A stretch of 64,000 nucleotides of DNA from Streptosporangium brasiliense (GTDB lineage: Bacteria; Actinomycetota; Actinomycetes; Streptosporangiales; Streptosporangiaceae), in the NCBI RefSeq assembly GCF_030811595.1, contig NZ_JAUSRB010000002.1, positions 5,270,001 through 5,334,000 of the forward strand. Direction: 5' to 3'. Positions 18,227 through 25,741 of this stretch are shown here, one piece after another. The notes under the pieces were generated by a model. It was not told where the DNA came from. It ran no database searches and saw only the letters and a program-made list of their open reading frames with translations. Each line of letters opens with the position of its first letter. Position 1 is the stretch's first letter. Position numbers and translations under genes: made by a program.

Positions 18227-19872
18227 TCAGAAAGATCGGGCAGGGGGTCGCCGGGGCGGCGCTCCTCATCGGGATCGTGACCGTCGCGGCCCGGCTCGTC
18301 GGGTCCGGCCGCTATCTCGTCCAGTCGCAGACCGTGGGCAACCTCTGCCTCAGCACCGCCTACAACACCGCCAACTACGTGCCCAACATCGTCTTCGAGC
18401 TGGTGGCGGGGGGCGCGCTGGCCGGGATGGTGGTGCCGGTGCTGGCCTCGGCGGCCTCCCGGACCGCCGAGGACCCCGAGGCCAGGGCGGAGGTCAGCCG
18501 GACCACCTCGGCCCTGCTCACCTGGGCGATGCTCGCCCTGGTGCCGCTGACCCTGCTCATCACCGCGTTCGCCGGGCCCATCGTCACGCTGCTGGTCGGG
18601 AAGGTCAAGGACTGCGACGTCTCCCTGGTGATCGAGGTCGGCACGGACATGCTCGTCGTGTTCGCCCCCCGGATGATCTTCTTCGGACTCGCGGTGGTCC
18701 TGTACGGCGTGCTCCAGGCCCACCGGCGCTTCATGGGGCCCGCTCTGGCGCCGCTGGTCTCCAGCCTGCTCATCGTCGCCTCCTACCTGGTGTTCGCACC
18801 GGTCGCGGACGGAGCCGCGGACGAGCTGTCGGATCTCACGACAGCCGGGATGCTGACGCTCTCCCTCGGTGCGACGATCGCGGCCGCGGCGATGGTGCTC
18901 ACCGTGGCCGGCCCGGTGGCCCGGCTCAGGCTGAGGCTGCGGCCGTCGCTGTCCTTCCCCCCCGGAGTCGCGGCCCGCGCGCGGCAGCTGGCCACCGCGG
19001 GCATCGCCGTGCTCATCGCCCAGCAGGTCGCCCTGACCGTCGTGGTCCGCCTGGCCAACGAGCTGGGCGGGGCGGGGGCGACGGGCGTCTACACCTACGC
19101 GTGGGCGCTGTACCAGCTCCCCTTCGCGGTGCTCGTGGTGCCGATCGCCACCAGCTCGTTCCCGGTGCTGTCCGCCCGGGCGGCGGAGGGGGACCGGGCC
19201 GGTTTCGACAGCCTGGCCTCCTCCACCACGCGGGCGATCCTGCTGGTGACGGGGCTGGCGGCGGGGGTGATGGCGGCGGTGGCCATGCCGATGTCCCGGA
19301 TCTTCCTCGAGGGCACCGACGGCGGCGACCCGCCGGAGATGGCCAGGGCCGTCCTGCTGTCCGCGCCTGGCCTGGTGGGATATGGGTTGATGCTCCATCT
19401 CGCGCGGGTGCTGTACGCCTGCGGCCGGGGCCGGTCGGCGGCGGTCGCGTCCGTGACCGGGTGGACGGTGGCGCTGCTGGCCCAGATCCTGCTGGCCCGC
19501 GCCGCCGGTGACCCGTCCGAGGTGGTGGGGCGGCTGGGGCTGGGCAGCACCGTCGGCATGACCGTGGGCGGGGTGCTGCTGGCGCTGGCGGTCTTCCGGG
19601 CCAGAGGCGCCGGCGGGCTGGCCGGCACGTGGCGGGCCGTGCTCGCCGCCGTGCTCGGCGGGGCCGCTGCCTACGGGGCCGGGCTGGCCGTCGTCACGGC
19701 GGCCGCCGGCGTGTCGAGGTGGATGTGCGTGGCGGTCGGGGCCGGGGCGGCGGTGGTCGGCGCGGCGGCGTTCGCGGCCGTGGCCGCGGTGGTCGACGGA
19801 CCGGACGCCAGGATGCTGCTGGGCCGCTTCAGGCGGATGCCCATTGCAGGAAGGACCGGTGGCGATGACTGA
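18223..19872 (+). CDS. MurJ/MviN-like lipid flippase
   Basis: A 549-residue MOP-superfamily membrane protein with about 14 hydrophobic helices and the MurJ-type N-terminal repeat (ARLVGSGRYLVQSQTVG, then NYVPNIVFELVAGGALAGMVVPVL at 50-75). MurJ proteins flip lipid II or related undecaprenyl-linked sugars across the membrane. Its place directly after a PNPT-like gene and before a glycosyltransferase suggests that it flips the product of that local pathway, which is inference. ATG 18223 overlaps the preceding stop (ATGA), and its own end overlaps the next gene by eight bases. Confidence 0.83.
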   Translation: MIRKIGQGVAGAALLIGIVTVAARLVGSGRYLVQSQTVGNLCLSTAYNTANYVPNIVFELVAGGALAGMVVPVLASAASRTAEDPEARAEVSRTTSALLTWAMLALVPLTLLITAFAGPIVTLLVGKVKDCDVSLVIEVGTDMLVVFAPRMIFFGLAVVLYGVLQAHRRFMGPALAPLVSSLLIVASYLVFAPVADGAADELSDLTTAGMLTLSLGATIAAAAMVLTVAGPVARLRLRLRPSLSFPPGVAARARQLATAGIAVLIAQQVALTVVVRLANELGGAGATGVYTYAWALYQLPFAVLVVPIATSSFPVLSARAAEGDRAGFDSLASSTTRAILLVTGLAAGVMAAVAMPMSRIFLEGTDGGDPPEMARAVLLSAPGLVGYGLMLHLARVLYACGRGRSAAVASVTGWTVALLAQILLARAAGDPSEVVGRLGLGSTVGMTVGGVLLALAVFRARGAGGLAGTWRAVLAAVLGGAAAYGAGLAVVTAAAGVSRWMCVAVGAGAAVVGAAAFAAVAAVVDGPDARMLLGRFRRMPIAGRTGGDD

Positions 19873-20986
19873 CTCGGGCGCACGGCTGGCGCTGGTGCTG
19901 GGGACCAGCGCGGGCGGGGTCGGACGGCATGTGGCGATGCTGGCCGAGGGGCTGGTGCGCAGGGGGCACCAGGTGGTCGTGGCCGGGCCGCCGGAGACCG
20001 AGGAGACCTTCGGGTTCGGCCGGTCCGGGGCGCGGTTCGTACCGGTGCCGATCTCGGACCGGCCCCGCCCGCTCCATGATCTGCGGGCGGCGCGGGCGCT
20101 GCGGGCGCTGCGCGGGGCGCACGCCGTGCACGCCCACGGGCTGCGGGCCGGGGCCCTGGCCGCGCTGGCGCTGGCCGGGACCCGGACCGGCCTGGTGGTG
20201 ACCCTGCACAACGCCGCCACCGCGGGCGGCGTGGTCGGCGCGGTCTACGGGGTCCTGGAGCGGATCGTCGCCCGGCGCGCCGACCGGATCCTGGTGGTCT
20301 CTCCCGACCTGGGGGAGCGGATGGCCGGACTGGGCGCCCGGCATGTCGAGGCCGCCGTCGTCCCGGCGCCCGAGCTGCCCCCCTCCGGGCGCGGGCCGCA
20401 GGAAGTACGGGCCGAGCTCGGCACGGGGGAGCGGCCCGTCTTCCTGACGGTCGCCAGGCTCGCCCAGCAGAAGGGCCTGGAGACCCTGCTCGACGTCGCG
20501 GCGGCCTTCGGCTCCGGCCGGGCGTCCGCGCCGCGGGCGGTGTTCCTGGTCGCGGGGGAGGGGCCGCTCCGCCAGGAGCTCCAGAAACGCGTCGACCGGG
20601 AGAACCTGCCGGTGCGCCTGCTGGGCGACCGGGGCGACGTCGGGGATCTGCTCGGGATCGCGCGGGCCCTGCTGGTGCCCAGCCGGTGGGAGGGACAGCC
20701 GCTGACCGTGCAGGAGGCGCTGCGGGCCGGGACGCCGGTGATCGCCACCGCGGTGGGCGGCATCCCGCCGATGGTGGGCGAGGCCGGGCTGCTGGTGCCG
20801 TACGGAGACGTCGCCGCGATGCGCGCGGCGGTGGAGAGAGTGCTCGCCGACGACGATCTCGCCGCCGCCCTGGCCGCGGCGGCCGCGCAGAGGGGCGGCG
20901 GCCTACCTGGACAGGAGCAGGCGCTGGAGGCCGTGCTGGCGGTCTACGGGGGCCTGCCGCGGCGGGGAACAGCGGGCGGGGCCTGA
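19865..20986 (+). CDS. Family 4 (GT-B) glycosyltransferase
   Basis: A 373-residue GT-B glycosyltransferase of the GT4 type. The N-domain has the Gly-rich loop LGTSAGGVGRHVAMLAEGLV. The C-domain has LTVARLAQQKGLETLLD near 200 and the donor-binding SRWEGQPLTVQEALRAGTPVIA near 280, with the EX7E-type Glu pair. It is cytosolic and probably membrane-associated. ATG 19865 overlaps the end of the flippase gene. It probably adds a sugar to a lipid-linked carrier made by the neighbouring PNPT-like protein. The last 50 codons (AAAAQRGGGLPGQEQ) differ from the usual family end, so a small compensated frameshift there is possible. Confidence 0.85.
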   Translation: MTDSGARLALVLGTSAGGVGRHVAMLAEGLVRRGHQVVVAGPPETEETFGFGRSGARFVPVPISDRPRPLHDLRAARALRALRGAHAVHAHGLRAGALAALALAGTRTGLVVTLHNAATAGGVVGAVYGVLERIVARRADRILVVSPDLGERMAGLGARHVEAAVVPAPELPPSGRGPQEVRAELGTGERPVFLTVARLAQQKGLETLLDVAAAFGSGRASAPRAVFLVAGEGPLRQELQKRVDRENLPVRLLGDRGDVGDLLGIARALLVPSRWEGQPLTVQEALRAGTPVIATAVGGIPPMVGEAGLLVPYGDVAAMRAAVERVLADDDLAAALAAAAAQRGGGLPGQEQALEAVLAVYGGLPRRGTAGGA

Positions 20987-21030
20987 TTGTTCGGTTAGGT
21001 GCTGCCAAGCCGCACACCTATACTGGCTTG

Positions 21031-21146
21031 GTTAGGGGGGGAGTATCCCTTCGTGACAGTCTCGTCATCACGGTGCTGCCTCGCTCCACGAGGCCCCCGG
21101 GGCTGTCGGTCCGCGCCAGACTTCCGCGGGCGGGAGAGACCTCCGG
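21031..21146 (+). promoter_or_regulatory. Manganese riboswitch (yybP-ykoY class)
   Basis: The leader of the TerC-family gene shows the class landmarks in order: GGGGAGTA (21037-21044), the conserved segment with CGTCATCACGG near 21062-21072, CCGGGGCTGTCGGTCCGCGCC in the second arm near 21098-21118, and the closing GAGAGACCT at 21134-21142. yybP-ykoY elements bind Mn2+ and commonly precede TerC/Alx and YybP transporters, matching the gene here. The ribosome site GGAGGG at 21168-21173 lies just after the aptamer, so control could be at translation initiation. Boundaries are approximate. Confidence 0.85.
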
Positions 21147-21182
21147 CAGTCAGTCGTGCACGCCGCCGGAGGGTTATCTATC

Positions 21183-22175
21183 GTGACTGTTCCTTTCTGG
21201 GCATGGATCGCCGTCATCGGCGGTCTGCTGGTCGTCCTCGCCGTTGATCTCTGGATCGTCGACCGGGGCGAGCCCCGAGAGTTCTCCATGAAGCAGGCGG
21301 GTTTCTGGGTCGGCTTCTACGTCACGCTCGCCGTCCTGTTCGGCATCACATTGTGGATCTTCGCCGGGCCGACCTCGGCGGGCCAGTTCTTCGCGGGCTA
21401 CATCACCGAATACAGCCTGAGCGTCGACAACCTCTTCGTCTTCTACATCATCATGACCCGCTTCGCGGTGCCCAAGATCCACCAGCACAAGGTGCTGCTG
21501 GTCGGCATCCTGCTGGCCCTGGTCATGCGTGGCGTCTTCATCGCCGTCGGCGCCGCCGCGCTGGCGAGCTTCAGCTGGCTGTTCTACGTCTTCGGCCTGT
21601 TCCTGATCTACACCGCGGTGCAGCTCGTCCGTCAGCACGGTCAGGACGAGGACGACTTCAACGAGAACGCGGTCCTGCGCTGGGCGCGGCGGGTGCTGCC
21701 GCACACCGACGACTACGTGGGCTCCAAGGTCGTCGTCAAGGTCGACGGCAAGCGCATGGTCACCCCGCTGCTGATCGTGATGGTCGCCATCGGCACCACC
21801 GACCTGCTGTTCGCCCTCGACTCGATTCCCGCGATCTTCGGCCTCACCACCGACGCCTTCATCGTCTTCAGCGCCAACGCGTTCGCCCTGATGGGGCTGC
21901 GTCAGCTCTACTTCCTGCTGGGCGGTCTGCTGCAGCGTCTGGTCTACCTGAGCTACGGTCTGGCGTTCATCCTTGGTTTTATCGGGGTTAAGCTGATTCT
22001 CGAGGCGCTGCACTCCAGTGGCGTGTCCTGGGCACCCGAGGTGCCGATCTGGCTGTCGTTGTCGGTCATCGGCGTCACCATGGTGATCACCACTGTGGCC
22101 AGCCTGATCAAGGCCCGTCGCGACGGACGCGAAAGCAAGGAAATCACCACCTCCGCGAGTGGCAAGCAGGGCTAG
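21183..22175 (+). CDS. TerC family membrane protein (probable Mn2+ exporter)
   Basis: A 330-residue integral membrane protein of the TerC/Alx family with about nine helices. The paired acidic metal-site motifs EYSLSVDNLFVFY (about 65-77) and LLFALDSIPAIFGLTTD (about 195-212) are intact. Family members such as Alx and YkoY export manganese and protect against metal stress or load exported metalloenzymes. Start GTG 21183 has GGAGGG nine bases upstream. An upstream in-frame start is rejected because it lies inside the riboswitch leader. Transcribed alone behind the riboswitch. Confidence 0.9.
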   Translation: MTVPFWAWIAVIGGLLVVLAVDLWIVDRGEPREFSMKQAGFWVGFYVTLAVLFGITLWIFAGPTSAGQFFAGYITEYSLSVDNLFVFYIIMTRFAVPKIHQHKVLLVGILLALVMRGVFIAVGAAALASFSWLFYVFGLFLIYTAVQLVRQHGQDEDDFNENAVLRWARRVLPHTDDYVGSKVVVKVDGKRMVTPLLIVMVAIGTTDLLFALDSIPAIFGLTTDAFIVFSANAFALMGLRQLYFLLGGLLQRLVYLSYGLAFILGFIGVKLILEALHSSGVSWAPEVPIWLSLSVIGVTMVITTVASLIKARRDGRESKEITTSASGKQG

Positions 22176-22303
22176 CGGATCGGGGCGTGAGGAGCTTTGC
22201 TTGTCTAGTTGCGCCGTATAAGGGCTGAGAGATGGGTAGCATCCTGCCCCAGGGCGGGTAGACATACCGGTCTAATGCCGCAAGACATCACAAAAGGTTC
22301 CCC

Positions 22304-22951
22304 GTGTCCCACGATTCAGCAAGCCACCAGCCAGGCCGGATACGGCTGGCACGTGGCGTCTCCCCGTGGTTGCTCCCGACCGTGACCGCCGCCGCAGTGA
22401 CCTCGCTGCTCAGCCGCCGTGACCGGCGCTGGGCGCTCGCGGCGGCGCCTCTGGCCGCGCTCACCGGTGGCATGCTCTGGTTCTTCCGCGATCCGGAGCG
22501 CACGCCGGGCTCCGCGCGGATCCTGTCGCCCGCCGACGGCGTGGTGCAGAGCATCGACCCCTGGCCGGACGGCCGCACGAGGGTGGCCATCTTCATGAGC
22601 CCCCTCGACGTGCACGTCAACCGTGCGCCGCTGGCCGGTACGGTCACCTCGGTGGAGCACGTGGCAGGCGGGTTCCTGCCCGCCTTCAACAAGGACAGCG
22701 ACAAGAACGAGCGGGTCGTATGGCACCTGGACACCGCGCTCGGCGACATCGAGCTGGTCCAGATCGCCGGTGCGGTCGCGCGCCGCATCATCCCCTACCT
22801 GGCGGCCGGGGCGAAGGTGGCCAAGGGCGACAGGATCGGGCTCATCCGGCTCGGCTCGCGCGTGGACCTCTATCTCCCCGAGGGAATCGCACCCGCCGTG
22901 TCGGTCGGCCAGCGGACCGTCGCGGGGGTGACAGCTCTTGACCACGGCTGA
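22304..22951 (+). CDS. psd: Phosphatidylserine decarboxylase
   Basis: A 215-residue Psd of the short (type II-like) class, which turns phosphatidylserine into phosphatidylethanolamine at the membrane. It has an N-terminal hydrophobic segment, WFFRDPERTPG near 65, DVHVNRAPLAG near 105 with the catalytic His, and the self-cleavage motif RLGSRVDLYLP near 185, where the Ser becomes the pyruvoyl group. The GTG at 22304 follows a 128-bp gap. It overlaps pssA by 14 bases, so precursor synthesis and decarboxylation are coupled. Confidence 0.93.
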   Translation: MSHDSASHQPGRIRLARGVSPWLLPTVTAAAVTSLLSRRDRRWALAAAPLAALTGGMLWFFRDPERTPGSARILSPADGVVQSIDPWPDGRTRVAIFMSPLDVHVNRAPLAGTVTSVEHVAGGFLPAFNKDSDKNERVVWHLDTALGDIELVQIAGAVARRIIPYLAAGAKVAKGDRIGLIRLGSRVDLYLPEGIAPAVSVGQRTVAGVTALDHG

Positions 22952-23768
22952 CGCGAGCTGGCCGCTGGACGAGACGGACGACGAGCCCCGGGGGCCCGTC
23001 GGCAAGGCGTTCCGGCTCTCGGCGGCTGACTCCCTCTCCCTCGGCAACGCGCTGTGCGGCTTCCTCGCGGTCTGCGTGCTGGCCTGGTCGGCGATCAACC
23101 AGCTCCAGGCGGGCGGGAAGTTCGCGGCCGTCCCCCAGTTCTTCGGCACCGCGGTGGTGCTGCTGCTGATCGGCGCCACCTGCGACCTGTTCGACGGCCT
23201 GGTGGCCCGCAAGTTCCGTGCCTCGGCCATGGGGGCCGAGCTGGACAACCTGGCCGATGTGATCAGTTTCGGCTTCGCCCCCGCCTTCATGGTGGTCATC
23301 TGGGGCGGTTTCACCCAGCGGGTGCCGTTCCCGCTGGTGATGGTCGCCGCGGCGTCGGTGCTGCTGGCCGGCGTCATCAGGCTGGCCCGTTTCGCCTGCG
23401 TGAAGACCAAGAGCGGCGACTTCATGGGCCTGCCCATCCCGATGGGCGCCATGACGGTGGTCTCGATCGTGCTGCTGTTCCCGCCGTCGCTGGTGACCCT
23501 GCTGCCGATCTTCGGCGTGGCCTACCTTATGGTGAGCCGGATCGAGTATCCCAAGCCCAAGGGCAACCTGGCGGCCGTCGTGCTCGCCTGGATGATGATC
23601 AACGTCGCCTGCCTGACCATCTGGGCCGCGGGCCTGCCCGGCGGTGACACCCTGATCAAGGTCGGCGCCATCATGCAGGTGGCCATCGTGGCCGCCATCC
23701 CGCTGCGCATCCTGATGTTCAAGCGGGAGAAGCGCAAGGAGCGCAAGGAGTCGGCCAGCATCACCTGA
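22938..23768 (+). CDS. pssA: CDP-diacylglycerol-serine O-phosphatidyltransferase
   Basis: A 276-residue CDP-alcohol phosphatidyltransferase of the membrane. The signature DG-x2-AR-x8-G-x3-D-x3-D is seen as DGLVARKFRASAMGAELDN plus LAD at about residues 88-110. Six or more hydrophobic helices follow. It makes phosphatidylserine, the substrate of the product of the overlapping upstream psd gene. The start is a TTG at 22938 inside the end of psd. The Lys/Arg-rich C-terminus (FKREKRKERKES) is probably cytoplasmic. Confidence 0.92.
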   Translation: MTTADASWPLDETDDEPRGPVGKAFRLSAADSLSLGNALCGFLAVCVLAWSAINQLQAGGKFAAVPQFFGTAVVLLLIGATCDLFDGLVARKFRASAMGAELDNLADVISFGFAPAFMVVIWGGFTQRVPFPLVMVAAASVLLAGVIRLARFACVKTKSGDFMGLPIPMGAMTVVSIVLLFPPSLVTLLPIFGVAYLMVSRIEYPKPKGNLAAVVLAWMMINVACLTIWAAGLPGGDTLIKVGAIMQVAIVAAIPLRILMFKREKRKERKESASIT

Positions 23769-23830
23769 GGGCTCCGGGCACCGGCGCGCGGGCCAGGACC
23801 GCCGTGCGCCGGTCTCCGTGCCCGCCGGCC

Positions 23831-24050
23831 GCGTTCCCGCCGGGGCCCGGCCTGTCCGCCCGGCGGTCGTGTTCCTCCTGGGGGCGCGGCCCGAGGCCCC
23901 TCCGTCCGCCGGTCGCGTTCCCCCAGAAGCCCGGCCCGTCCGCCCGGCGGTCGTGTTCCCTCCCGGGGCGCGGCCGGAGGCTCCGCCCGCCCACCGGTCG
24001 CGTTCCCTGGGGCGCGGCGAGGCTCCGCCCGTCCGCCCGGAGGGCGCCGG
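23831..24050. repeat. 84-85 bp imperfect repeats between convergent genes
   Basis: Units beginning GCGTTCC at 23831, 23915 and 24000 share the order GCGTTCC, CCCGGCC, TGTCCGCCCGGCGG or CGTCCGCCCGGCGG, TCGTGTTCC, GGGGCGCGGCC, GGTC. The third unit is shortened. The tract fills nearly all of the gap between the stop codons of pssA and the reverse-strand MBL gene. It encodes no convincing protein in any frame. Confidence 0.75.
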
Positions 24051-24066
24051 GTGGGCCGGGTGAGGG

Positions 24067-24708
24067 CTACCAGCCGCGCTCGCGCCACTGCGGCAGGGAG
24101 GGGCGCTCGGCGCCCAGCGTGGTGTCCCTGCCGTGACCCGGATAGACCCAGGTCTCGTCGGGCAGCCGGTCGAAGACGCGCTCCGACACGTCCGTGAAGA
24201 GCTGGGTGAAGCGCTCCGGGTCCTTGTTGGTGTTGCCGACGCCGCCGGGGAACAGCGAGTCGCCGGTGAACAGGTGACCGGGATGGTGCAGGGCGATCGA
24301 GCCCGGCGTGTGCCCGCGCAGGTGGATCACCTCCAGCGTGACCACCCCGACGGTGACCCCGTCGCCGTGGCCGACCTCCAGGTCCACCGGCACCGGCAGC
24401 GCGGCGGCGTCGAGCGGGTGGGCGACCACCGCCGCGCCCGTCGCCGCGGCGACCTGTTCCAGGGCCTGCCAGTGGTCGCCGTGCTGGTGGGTGGTGACGA
24501 TCTTGCTGATCGGCCGGTCGCCGATGAGCTCCAGCAGGCGGTCCGGCTCGGCGGCGGCGTCGATGAGCACACCGTCCCCGGTCTTGTTGCACCGCAGCAG
24601 GTAGGCGTTGTTGTCGAAGGGGCCGACGGCCAGTTTGGAGATCGTCAGGGCGGGCAGTTCGCGCACGTCGGCCGGGCCGCCGACCTGCACGTCACCTGTG
24701 TACGTCAC
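24067..24708 (-). CDS. MBL-fold hydrolase (glyoxalase II-like)
   Basis: A 213-residue enzyme of the glyoxalase II-like branch of the metallo-beta-lactamase fold. The metal motif THQHGDHW is near residue 75, further ligands are HLRGHTPGS and FTGDSLFPGGVGN, and the end motif is YPGHGRDTTLG. In organisms without glutathione such proteins may act on mycothiol or bacillithiol thioesters or persulfides; the mycothiol-type neighbour supports that, by inference. The GTG at 24708 has AGGAG six bases upstream and overlaps the stop of the upstream gene by four bases (GTGA), so the pair is co-translated. Confidence 0.87.
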   Translation of the reverse strand: MTYTGDVQVGGPADVRELPALTISKLAVGPFDNNAYLLRCNKTGDGVLIDAAAEPDRLLELIGDRPISKIVTTHQHGDHWQALEQVAAATGAAVVAHPLDAAALPVPVDLEVGHGDGVTVGVVTLEVIHLRGHTPGSIALHHPGHLFTGDSLFPGGVGNTNKDPERFTQLFTDVSERVFDRLPDETWVYPGHGRDTTLGAERPSLPQWRERGW

Positions 24709-25511
24709 GGATACTCCTCGGGCGGGGTAGCGGGCAGATGAGGAGGCGCGGACGTGGTCGGCCACGGCGGCGGCGCGGGCGGCCGCCCGGCACCGGCGGG
24801 CCGGTTGCCGCTGGTCCCCTCGGGCATCACCCTAAGCCCCGCCCCCGGCGAGCGGCCGGTCAGCCAGCCCAGCAGGGCCCAGGCGTCGCCCTGCAGCACC
24901 GGCCCGGTCCCGAGGCCCGGCCAGACCTGGTGATGCTCCTCGCCGTCCTTGACCTCCTCGACGACGATCTCGCTGACCGTGCCGAGCTCATGCGGCCAGG
25001 AGACCATCGCGTCGTGCAACTCCCTGCGGACGAAGGCCTCCGGCCAGTCGGCGCACTCGTAGCCCGCCCCCAGGTCCACGTGGTGCATCTCGACCTCGCG
25101 CAGCCGGCGGACCAGCACGTACCAGGCCGGGTGGCTGGGCGGGTGGGCGCCGCCGACCATCGTCGCCCACCCCTCGGCGGGCACCGCGGCGGCCGCCCTG
25201 GCCAGCCGTGCCGCGCTCTCCTCCAGGTCGGCCAGCTGCTCCTTCGCCGGCCGTGCGGCTCCCGCCTCGATCCCGGCGTCGCGCGCCCCCGCATCGGGGT
25301 ACTGCGGGGTCTCGACGCCGGTCCTGGCCCACGTCATCAGGTTGACGTGGCTGTCGGCGTTGCGGGCGACATGGGCGAGCACGTGCCCGCGGGTCCAGCC
25401 GGGCAGCCGGGAGGGGGCCGAGACGTCGGCGTCGGACAGTCTCGCGGCGGTGGCCAGCAGCCGGCCGGTAGAGGCGGCCAGCTCGGCCTGGAAAGCTTCT
25501 ACGACATCCAT
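24705..25511 (-). CDS. Maleylpyruvate isomerase / mycothiol-dependent DinB family protein
   Basis: A 268-residue protein of the actinobacterial maleylpyruvate isomerase-like family (DinB four-helix bundle). The metal-site His residues are visible in RGHVLAHVARNADSH (about 41-55) and VEMHHVDLG (near 150), and the typical SRLPGWTRGHV precedes the first. Such enzymes are often mycothiol-dependent transferases or isomerases. A Pro-rich C-terminal tail of about 45 residues looks unstructured. It is translationally coupled to the glyoxalase II-like gene. It is divergent from uvrA with a 230-bp gap. Confidence 0.85.
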   Translation of the reverse strand: MDVVEAFQAELAASTGRLLATAARLSDADVSAPSRLPGWTRGHVLAHVARNADSHVNLMTWARTGVETPQYPDAGARDAGIEAGAARPAKEQLADLEESAARLARAAAAVPAEGWATMVGGAHPPSHPAWYVLVRRLREVEMHHVDLGAGYECADWPEAFVRRELHDAMVSWPHELGTVSEIVVEEVKDGEEHHQVWPGLGTGPVLQGDAWALLGWLTGRSPGAGLRVMPEGTSGNRPAGAGRPPAPPPWPTTSAPPHLPATPPEEYP

Positions 25512-25741
25512 CTCCTCACTCCATCACCCGGGTGGGGAGGTGGGCCAGGGCATAAAACACCGTGTCGCCGCGGTTGGAACATGTGGTCGATGCATCAAGT
25601 GACCGGTAAGGCTCACGGGAAGACCGTAGTCTGGAGAGGGCCGGGAAGTTCGGCCCCCAGGCGCCGCCCCGAAATTGTCGGGCCCCCTCGCTAGTCTTCC
25701 CGCGACCGCTCTTAACCCTCTACAACGACGTCGGGATTGCT

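Noticed and set aside
22221..22240. GGGCTGAGA stretch before psd resembling part of a TPP riboswitch
   Set aside because: The second conserved half of the TPP element (ACCTGATC type) is absent and the downstream gene makes phospholipid, not thiamin.
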